The notes below the pieces were generated by a model. It was not told the DNA's origin and did no database searches. It was given only the letters and a program-made list of their open reading frames with translations. Of a stretch of DNA of 9,672 nucleotides, positions 1 through 4,484 are shown in pieces. The DNA lies in assembly GCA_007117255.1 (NCBI GenBank), contig SKGU01000179.1, positions 1-9,672 of the forward strand, in the 5' to 3' direction. This DNA comes from Natronohydrobacter sp. (GTDB lineage Bacteria; Pseudomonadota; Alphaproteobacteria; Rhodobacterales; Rhodobacteraceae). Each line of letters begins with the position of its first letter. The stretch's first letter is position 1. The position numbers and the translations under genes are program-made.

Positions 1-170
1 TCTGTTTCTTCACGGTGCTGCGTCAGGCGATGGCCACAGATCAAGCCGTAGCGCCAGCACTGTATTTCGGCACCAATTCGGGATCAGTCTTTGCCTCTTT
101 TGATGAGGGGGAAAGCTGGTGCGAAATCGCACGCCACCTGCCCACGATCCAGAGCGTAGAAGCCCTCTGA
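1..170 (+). CDS. C-terminal end of a BNR/YVTN-type beta-propeller (sialidase-like) protein, 5' end outside window
   Basis: An open frame (first whole codon at base 3) runs in from the left edge and stops with TGA at 168-170, giving 55 visible residues. They contain ALYFGTNSGSVFASFDEGESW, a BNR/Asp-box-like repeat (S-x-D-x-G-x-S/T-W type), then EIARHLPTIQSVEAL. This ending is typical of WD40/YVTN/BNR-repeat proteins often annotated as exo-alpha-sialidase or glycosyl hydrolase-like. Members of this family in bacteria mostly have no proven enzyme activity, so only the fold is called. The hemerythrin gene follows 71 nt downstream on the same strand and could share a transcript. Only the last blade is visible, so length and substrate cannot be judged. 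Confidence 0.7.
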   Translation, partial: CFFTVLRQAMATDQAVAPALYFGTNSGSVFASFDEGESWCEIARHLPTIQSVEAL

Positions 171-171
171 G

Positions 172-187
172 ATGATCTGCAGGTCAT
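172..187. repeat. Short imperfect palindrome after the propeller gene
   Basis: ATGATCTGCAGGTCAT reads as its own reverse complement except for one T/G pair. It begins 2 bases after the stop codon at 168-170. As RNA it could form a 6-bp stem with a TGCA loop, but no T-run follows, so a terminator call is not supported. Function unknown. Confidence 0.25.
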
Positions 188-241
188 TGACCGCACCGAT
201 TGAGGGGTTAGGTCTTGCCCGTGGCAATTTGAGGACAGAGC

Positions 242-808
242 ATGACCTTCACCGACCTTGCGCAACGCGAGCGCTTGCCAGATGCCCTGCGCGTCCTGTT
301 GGAACAATACCCCCGCGACATCTGGGAAAGCCATCATAATTTCGACGGGCTGACACGGTTCTGGCTGGACCGACACCTGATGTTTCGCCGCGCACTGGCA
401 CAATGGCAGCAGGACACGCGCGGATTTCTGGACAAGGGACGTGATCCGCGCGCGCATGGGCAGATGACCGCGCGGATCGGTGGATTTCTGATCAATGAAT
501 TGCACGGCCACCACCATATCGAGGACGCGCATTACTTTCCTGTCCTGTCGGCGGCGGAAAATCGTCTGGCGCATGGGTTCGAGCTGCTGGATGCTGACCA
601 CCACGCGCTGGACGCACAGCTCGCCGGTCTGACAGAGGCGGCGAACGGTCACCTGCGTCAGCTGCAGGACCGCAATTCAGATACCAAGGCCAGCGCCGGG
701 ACCATGCTGACACGCCTTGATGCGTTCGAGCGCTTTCTGGACCGACATCTGGTCGATGAAGAAGAACTGGTCGTACCCGTGATCCTGCATCATGCGCTGA
801 AATTCTGA
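242..808 (+). CDS. Hemerythrin HHE domain-containing protein
   Basis: A 188-residue protein with the hemerythrin-like four-helix bundle pattern. Candidate ligands of a non-haem di-iron site are H45 (DRHLMFRR), the H88-H91 and E94 cluster (LHGHHHIEDAHYFP), H120/H121 (DADHHALD), and H169 with E173-E175 (DRHLVDEEELVVP). Such proteins bind O2, NO or iron; the exact role here cannot be read from sequence. There is no signal peptide, so it is probably cytoplasmic. The ATG at 242 is supported by GAGGA at 231-235, six bases upstream. Translation ends at TGA 806-808, just before the palindrome at 816-844, and the next gene is convergent. The propeller gene upstream is on the same strand. Confidence 0.85.
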   Translation: MTFTDLAQRERLPDALRVLLEQYPRDIWESHHNFDGLTRFWLDRHLMFRRALAQWQQDTRGFLDKGRDPRAHGQMTARIGGFLINELHGHHHIEDAHYFPVLSAAENRLAHGFELLDADHHALDAQLAGLTEAANGHLRQLQDRNSDTKASAGTMLTRLDAFERFLDRHLVDEEELVVPVILHHALKF

Positions 809-815
809 CCTTGAC

Positions 816-844
816 GTAGGGTGCGTGCTCAGCACGCACCCTAC
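816..844. repeat. 29-bp GTAG-flanked palindrome (REP-like) between convergent genes
   Basis: Two perfect 14-bp arms, GTAGGGTGCGTGCT (816-829) and AGCACGCACCCTAC (831-844), surround one central base. The element sits 7 bases after the hemerythrin stop and 1 base before the chaC stop, so it lies exactly between two gene ends. There is no T-run on either side, which argues against a simple rho-independent terminator. The GTAG at the foot of a GC-rich stem is reminiscent of REP/BIME elements mobilised by RAYT (TnpA-REP) proteins. Whether it is repeated elsewhere in the genome cannot be seen here. Confidence 0.6.
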
Positions 845-845
845 C

Positions 846-1388
846 CTAGCCACGACGCAATTCCTTGACCCGCGCGGCCAGCCAGTCAAGATCGGGATCG
901 CGCAGTCCCAGTTCTGCCAGATGCGCGGCCGTGTTGAACAGATAGGCACAATTCGGTCCGCGCCCGCCGACAGCGCGCGCAATGATCTGCGCCTGTTCTT
1001 CGAGCGAAAGCCCTGCGCAATACTGATCATGCGCGCGGTCAATCACATATGTCACAGCCTCCACCTCGCGTCCATCCTCCAGCATGACAGGTGTTTGCTG
1101 TTCCAGATAGGCGGCGGAAATCAACTCCCGTGCGCGCAGATATTCCAGGCTTTCACCCGCGATCCGGGCCGGGATTTCAAACGCGACACCCTCGCATCCG
1201 CCCTGCCCTGCATCCAATGCAAGTACCAGTCCGGGCTGCGTAACCGTGCCACGGTGATGGATCGAACGCATGCAAAAACTGCGCTGAAACCCGTCCAACC
1301 GGGCAATCTGACGACTGGCATAGGCAAAACCCGGCTCCCAGATCAGCGATCCGTAGCCAAACACCCAAATCGAATCCCGCGCGCGCAT
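846..1388 (-). CDS. chaC: ChaC-family gamma-glutamylcyclotransferase (glutathione-degrading)
   Basis: A 180-residue protein with the family's N-terminal substrate loop VFGYGSLIW (residues 9-17) and the catalytic glutamate in YLRARE (E88), matching the YLxxRE motif of ChaC enzymes. ChaC proteins cleave glutathione to 5-oxoproline and Cys-Gly in the cytosol. RSIHHRGTVTQPGLVLAL and GVAFEI (67-72) also match the family. The length is close to that of eukaryotic ChaC2-type enzymes. The ATG (1388-1386) is preceded on the minus strand by AAGGA eight bases upstream. The gene is divergent from the DUF2125 gene (68 bp between starts) and convergent with the hemerythrin gene. The symbol follows the family name; the link to cation transport in old E. 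coli naming is not implied. Confidence 0.9.
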   Translation of the reverse strand: MRARDSIWVFGYGSLIWEPGFAYASRQIARLDGFQRSFCMRSIHHRGTVTQPGLVLALDAGQGGCEGVAFEIPARIAGESLEYLRARELISAAYLEQQTPVMLEDGREVEAVTYVIDRAHDQYCAGLSLEEQAQIIARAVGGRGPNCAYLFNTAAHLAELGLRDPDLDWLAARVKELRRG

Positions 1389-1411
1389 GTGACTGGTCCT
1401 TATTGACTGCT

Positions 1412-1435
1412 CTGGTGTAATTGGCTTTGCACCAG
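1412..1435. promoter_or_regulatory. Inverted repeat in the chaC / DUF2125 divergent spacer
   Basis: CTGGTGTAA (1412-1420) and TTGCACCAG (1427-1435) pair at 8 of 9 positions (one T/G) around a 6-base centre. The repeat lies inside the 68-bp divergent spacer, starting 24 bases from the chaC start and ending 5 bases before the AAGGGAGG of the DUF2125 gene. It could be an operator for either gene or an mRNA hairpin next to the ribosome binding site. No regulator is suggested by the neighbours. Confidence 0.35.
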
Positions 1436-1456
1436 GATAAAAGGGAGGCCTGCAAG

Positions 1457-2410
1457 ATGCGATTTACTGTCAAAGCCATTCTGGCGGCAGCCCTTTTCTG
1501 GGGCGTATACTGGTTTGCGGCAGCCCAGATCATCGAACACCAGATCAAGGCACTTGTAGCGCGCAACACTTTGCTTGCCGCCGATGCGACCAGCACGGTC
1601 ACAGGCGTCCCGCTGGGCTTTCACATGACCCTGCGCGATGTTGACTGGCGCAGCCGCGACGGCTTGCGCGCATGGCAAGCCGACGCAGTCACGCTGGATG
1701 CTGCGAGCTACTGGCCGAACAGAATTTATATCGGCTTTCCTGAGCAGCAAGAGATTGGCCTTGCCGGGCTGACCAGCCGCCTGCACAGCACAGCAATGAC
1801 TGCACAGACCAGCTTCGGGGCAGATTTGATCCTGCGCGAGGCGCTGATGACACTGGGCGAGACCCGGATGGAACCGCCTTTATTCGTCGATGGCCTGAAT
1901 GGCGCCGACATGTCGCTGCAGCGAATCGAGAGCGGAACCTATAGTCTGTCCGTGCAAGCCGGTTCGCTCGTCTTCGCTGCGCCTGTTCTGGCCGCTCTCG
2001 ACCCGGATGAGATCCTGCCAGACCATTTGGACGGATTTCAGATCGATGCTTCGCTGCAATTCACTGGGCCAATCCCTTTACAAGGACCGTTGCCGCGGCT
2101 GACTTCGATGCAAGTGGTCAATGCGCAGCTCGACTGGGGCGCGTTAAAGTTAACCCTCGACGGTCAGATCACACGCAGTGAAGCAGGCGCCCTTGATGGT
2201 CAGATGATCCTGGCATTGCAGGATTGGCGTCCCTTCCACGCGTTGCTTGTGTCAAATGGTGCGCTTCCACCAGATGCCGCAATGATGGCGGGGCTTTTTC
2301 TTGCTGCACAAGCACAGCCCGGCGGCCACGCAGTCAGCTTGCCGCTTGAGTTGCGCGCGTCGGTCCTGTCTCTGGGACCGTTTCCCGTGATGCGCCTGCC
2401 ACTATTTTGA
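1457..2410 (+). CDS. DUF2125 domain-containing membrane-anchored protein
   Basis: A 317-residue protein that I place in the alphaproteobacterial DUF2125 family. It starts with a short basic tip and one hydrophobic helix (about residues 4-23, VKAILAAALFWGVYWFAA). The GVPLGFHMTLRDVDW stretch (50-64) corresponds to the family's FP-x-RF-x-TL-x-D block, and DAASYWPNRIYIGFPEQQ (81-98) to its Y-x-P-N-x-I...P-x-x-Q block. The helix is probably an uncleaved anchor with the rest in the periplasm. No biochemical function is known to me. The ATG at 1457 is chosen because AAGGGAGG (1441-1448) lies eight bases upstream; an upstream in-frame TTG (1421) has no such site. The stop at 2408-2410 lies inside the end of the convergent VanZ gene, a 9-bp tail overlap. 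Confidence 0.82.
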   Translation: MRFTVKAILAAALFWGVYWFAAAQIIEHQIKALVARNTLLAADATSTVTGVPLGFHMTLRDVDWRSRDGLRAWQADAVTLDAASYWPNRIYIGFPEQQEIGLAGLTSRLHSTAMTAQTSFGADLILREALMTLGETRMEPPLFVDGLNGADMSLQRIESGTYSLSVQAGSLVFAAPVLAALDPDEILPDHLDGFQIDASLQFTGPIPLQGPLPRLTSMQVVNAQLDWGALKLTLDGQITRSEAGALDGQMILALQDWRPFHALLVSNGALPPDAAMMAGLFLAAQAQPGGHAVSLPLELRASVLSLGPFPVMRLPLF

Positions 2411-2758
2411 GCGCAGTCGAAAAATCGCGCGCCCGGCTGGTATGGCTAAAACAACCCCGACGATATTGGCAATAAAATCCCAGAATTCACGACCGCGCCC
2501 GAAATAGGGTTGGATCAGCTCAATCGCCCCGCCAAACGCAGCAAGTGCAGGCAACAGCCAGACCCACGCATGCGGCCGCACGGACAAGATCGGCAGTGCA
2601 ATAGCGAAAAACAGGCTCGCATGAACAATCTTGTCAAGACCTGCTACCAGCGGTGGCGGTCCCGGCGGCACAGGCGCCAGCAATGCCACCGTCACCATGG
2701 CCGCAATAACGCCTGAAACAGCATATGCTGTCGTGTAAATAAAGCCCCGAAATGTCAC
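2402..2758 (-). CDS. VanZ-like family small integral membrane protein
   Basis: A 118-residue protein if started at GTG 2758-2756. About four hydrophobic segments (roughly 7-28, 44-60, 64-80, 98-112) carry the VanZ-like signature: PVPPGPP (29-35), LDKIVHASLF (41-50), then ELIQPYFGRGREFWDFIANIVG (80-101; key E80, Q83, R88, D94, N98). VanZ itself gives low-level teicoplanin resistance, but short chromosomal homologues like this have no settled function. The GTG is preferred over an upstream ATG at 2842: the longer N-terminus (28 residues) overlaps the sigma factor gene, is unlike the family, and GGGG sits eight bases before the GTG. The gene follows the sigma factor by 55 nt on the same strand, so co-transcription is possible. 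It overlaps the DUF2125 gene end to end. Confidence 0.8.
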   Translation of the reverse strand: MTFRGFIYTTAYAVSGVIAAMVTVALLAPVPPGPPPLVAGLDKIVHASLFFAIALPILSVRPHAWVWLLPALAAFGGAIELIQPYFGRGREFWDFIANIVGVVLAIPAGRAIFRLRSK

Positions 2759-2780
2759 CCGACATGCCCCGCTGCAACCA

Positions 2781-2798
2781 ATGCCAGCGGAGTGGCAT
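2781..2798. repeat. Small hairpin between rpoH2 and vanZ
   Basis: ATGCCA (2781-2786) and TGGCAT (2793-2798) form a perfect 6-bp inverted repeat with a 6-base loop in the 55-nt gap between the two minus-strand genes. There is no following T-run in the direction of transcription, so it is more likely a processing or pausing structure, or chance, than a terminator. Confidence 0.25.
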
Positions 2799-2813
2799 GG
2801 TGCTGCCGGGGCT

Positions 2814-3668
2814 TCAAGCCGAAATCGACTCTCGCGCAGCATCCTGAACCGCTGAGGTCACGCGTGACAGCGCACGCTCTTCCAACTGGCGCACCCGCTC
2901 TTTTGATATGCCCATATCTGCGCCGATCTCGGCCAAGGTGCGCGGCGTGTCGCTCAGATGCCGCTCGGCTATGATGCGCTGCTCACGCTCTGGCAAATCC
3001 TGAACGGCTGAATACAGTAGCGAGCGTCTGCGGTGGGCTTCCAGATCCTCCAGCACACGGGTTTCCGTGGCCACAGTATCGTCCTCCAGGGCATCCATCC
3101 AGTCGCGCCCATCCTCTTCACCATTCTGGGCCACGTTCAAGGACAGGTCCTGACCAGACATCCGCCCAAGCATGATCTGCACCTGATGCTCAGGCACATC
3201 CAGTTCCCGCGCGACAGTCTCGCTCAAAGCCTCGCGGCGGATCTCACCATCGTCCAGCTTCACAAGCGTCTTGCGCAGATGGAAGAACAGTTTTTTCTGC
3301 ACCGCATTGGTGGCGGTGCGGACAACCGACCAGTTGCGCATCACATATTCCTGCATCGAAGCGCGTATCCACCACGCCGCATAGGTTGAAAACCGCGCGC
3401 CGTTTTCAGGATCATATTTTTCGGCCGCGCGCATCAGGCCCAGATTGCCCTGCTGGATCAGGTCTTCCAGCGGCATGCCATAACGGCGGTAGCGCGTCGC
3501 CACGGAAACAGCCAGTCTGGTATACGCCGTGATCAGACGGTGCAACGCCGCTTCATCGCGGTGATCACGCCAGGCCAGCGCAAGGCGATGCTCGGTCTCG
3601 GCATCCAGCATCTCGCGTCCCATGGCCTTGCGTATGAACTGGCTTGTCCGGGGGTCACGAGGTTGCAT
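2814..3668 (-). CDS. rpoH2: RpoH-family RNA polymerase sigma factor, RpoHII-like
   Basis: A 284-residue sigma-70 group protein. Region 2 covers about residues 42-115 (LIQQGNLGLMRAAEKYDP at 70-87; RFSTYAAWWIRASMQEYVMRNWS at 92-114). The RpoH box is QKKLFFHLR (124-132). Region 4 has its helix-turn-helix in LAEIGADMGISKERVRQLEERAL (245-267). DLSLNVAQNGEEDGRDWMDALEDD (174-197) and RNWSVVRTAT resemble RpoHII rather than RpoHI, the paralogue linked in Rhodobacter to singlet-oxygen and oxidative stress. The ATG at 3668 is chosen because AAAAGGG (minus strand, 3683-3677) lies eight bases upstream; an ATG at 3686 lacks a good site. The gene is divergent from the MarR gene and upstream of vanZ. Family membership is near certain; the RpoHII assignment is by resemblance only. 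Confidence 0.88.
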   Translation of the reverse strand: MQPRDPRTSQFIRKAMGREMLDAETEHRLALAWRDHRDEAALHRLITAYTRLAVSVATRYRRYGMPLEDLIQQGNLGLMRAAEKYDPENGARFSTYAAWWIRASMQEYVMRNWSVVRTATNAVQKKLFFHLRKTLVKLDDGEIRREALSETVARELDVPEHQVQIMLGRMSGQDLSLNVAQNGEEDGRDWMDALEDDTVATETRVLEDLEAHRRRSLLYSAVQDLPEREQRIIAERHLSDTPRTLAEIGADMGISKERVRQLEERALSRVTSAVQDAARESISA

Positions 3669-3684
3669 TGGTATTACCCTTTTC

Positions 3685-3699
3685 ATATCGACTCGATAT
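3685..3699. promoter_or_regulatory. 15-bp perfect palindrome upstream of rpoH2
   Basis: ATATCGA (3685-3691) and TCGATAT (3693-3699) are perfect 7-bp arms around a single C. The palindrome lies immediately upstream of the rpoH2 ribosome binding site (3677-3683). A third partial copy of the half-site (TATCG, 3707-3711) follows nearby. It is downstream of the predicted rpoH2 -10 (3709-3714), where a bound repressor would block transcription. The one-base centre favours a DNA operator over an RNA hairpin. Confidence 0.4.
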
Positions 3700-3708
3700 T
3701 GTTTCGTA

Positions 3709-3738
3709 TCGCTACCATTTGGGTCGCTGGCTTGTCAA
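3709..3738 (-). promoter_or_regulatory. Candidate sigma-70-type promoter of rpoH2
   Basis: On the minus strand TTGACA (3738-3733) is followed after 18 bases by TAGCGA (3714-3709). The -35 is a perfect consensus; the -10 is weak. The expected start near 3702 would give a leader of about 34 nt before the ATG at 3668. I did not find a TGATCC-type RpoE -35, which is known upstream of rpoHII in Rhodobacter. Confidence 0.35.
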
Positions 3739-3760
3739 CCGTACAGCTTGACACTATCTG
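3732..3760 (+). promoter_or_regulatory. Candidate marR promoter giving a leaderless mRNA
   Basis: TTGTCA (3732-3737), a 17-base spacer and TATCTG (3755-3760) form a reasonable sigma-70-like promoter. The expected start, about seven bases after the -10, falls at the A of the marR ATG (3768). There is no purine-rich ribosome binding site before this ATG (TATCTGCCCTGCC), which fits leaderless translation. Its -35 overlaps the -35 of the divergent rpoH2 promoter on the other strand. Confidence 0.4.
3733..3753. promoter_or_regulatory. Inverted repeat, candidate MarR operator
   Basis: TGTCAA (3733-3738) and TTGACA (3748-3753) are perfect inverted half-sites separated by nine bases. The 21-bp element covers the -35 of both candidate divergent promoters and reaches to 2 bases before the marR -10. 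This position and symmetry suit autoregulation by the dimeric MarR protein encoded just downstream. That link is inferred from position only. Confidence 0.45.
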
Positions 3761-3767
3761 CCCTGCC

Positions 3768-4349
3768 ATGAGCACAAACGCCCCTGCACCCGACAGTGAT
3801 CTTGCCGATCTGATTGTTCATCTTGCCCGGCTTGGGCAATCGTGTGGCCACGCAAACGGGGCAGCGCCCCTCACGGCCGCACAATGGACGGCGCTGCGCT
3901 ATTTCGCCCGCGCCAACCGCTTTTCCCGCACACCTTCGGCCTTTTCAGAATTTCACGCCACCACACGCGGCACCGCATCCCAGACTGTGAAATCACTGGT
4001 CGCAATGGGTCTTCTGATGCGACAAAATCATGAATCCGACGGGCGTAGCACAGTGATCAATGTCACAGAGGCGGGCCACGCGCAGCTGCGTGCCGACCCA
4101 CTCAGCGACCTGCGCCAGGTTCTCGCAAACCTGCCCGACGACACACGCGCTGCATTGGCCAATGCACTTGGCTGCGCCATCACCGATCTGGCGCGCCTGC
4201 GCGACACGCCCGTGTTCGGCACCTGCTCGGATTGCAGCCATTGTGAGCCAGGCGAGGTGACCAGCTATTGCCACTGCACTCAAAGCCTGCTGACGCCACC
4301 AGAGATGCAGGCGATCTGCGTGGATTTTCAACGTGGCCGACGCGCCTGA
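3768..4349 (+). CDS. MarR-family transcriptional regulator with C-terminal cysteine cluster
   Basis: A 193-residue protein. Residues about 11-145 form a MarR-type winged helix: LTAAQWTALRYFARANRFSRTPSAFS (35-60), recognition region TTRGTASQTVKSLVAMGLL (65-83), and the wing QNHESDGRSTVINVTEAGHAQL (86-107) with its conserved DGRS and T-x-x-G. Beyond the usual fold, residues 150-193 hold C153, C156, H158, C159, C168, C170 and C184, a likely zinc or iron-sulphur site that could sense redox or metal state. The ATG at 3768 is preferred: the frame is open further upstream only across the divergent rpoH2 gene, and family similarity begins here. There is no ribosome binding site, so the mRNA may be leaderless. 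Divergent from rpoH2 and convergent with valS. Ligand and targets unknown. Confidence 0.85.
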   Translation: MSTNAPAPDSDLADLIVHLARLGQSCGHANGAAPLTAAQWTALRYFARANRFSRTPSAFSEFHATTRGTASQTVKSLVAMGLLMRQNHESDGRSTVINVTEAGHAQLRADPLSDLRQVLANLPDDTRAALANALGCAITDLARLRDTPVFGTCSDCSHCEPGEVTSYCHCTQSLLTPPEMQAICVDFQRGRRA

Positions 4350-4397
4350 CATTTAAGCACGTCCATCAGCGGAAAATTTCTGCAACACTGGGCTTGG

Positions 4398-4420
4398 GGT
4401 CGAACCTTTGCGGTTTGACC
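4398..4420. terminator. Hairpin 1 between convergent marR and valS
   Basis: GGTCGAACC (4398-4406) and GGTTTGACC (4412-4420) form a 9-bp stem with one G-T pair around a TTTGC loop. It begins 48 nt after the marR stop. There is no clear T-run on either strand, so its role in ending transcription is inferred from position between two gene ends. Confidence 0.35.
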
Positions 4421-4438
4421 GTCGGGCCAAAGGCACGA

Positions 4439-4473
4439 CCGGGTGCGCCCCCCTCGATGGGGGGCAAGCCCGG
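4439..4473. terminator. Hairpin 2 between convergent marR and valS
   Basis: An inner 7-bp stem GCCCCCC (4447-4453) / GGGGGGC (4459-4465) closes a TCGAT loop. It is extended, across a 3x3 internal loop, by CCGGG (4439-4443) / CCCGG (4469-4473). It lies 11 nt beyond the valS stop on the minus strand. The stem is strong and symmetric, so it could act in both directions, but no T-run follows it on either strand. Confidence 0.45.
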
Positions 4474-4484
4474 CCATAGCCCAC

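Noticed and set aside
825..1406. 193-codon + frame opposite chaC and 41-652 minus frame opposite the hemerythrin gene
   Set aside because: The opposite strands encode proteins with clear family motifs; these frames show none.
2759..2842. Longer VanZ-like protein starting at ATG 2842
   Set aside because: The added 28 residues overlap the 3' end of rpoH2, are rich in Cys/Pro/Gly unlike the family, and are unnecessary because a GTG at 2758 fits the family's length.
3540..3767. Long N-terminal extension of the MarR protein
   Set aside because: It runs antisense through the start of rpoH2 and the divergent promoter region and has no domain similarity; the MarR fold begins after the ATG at 3768.
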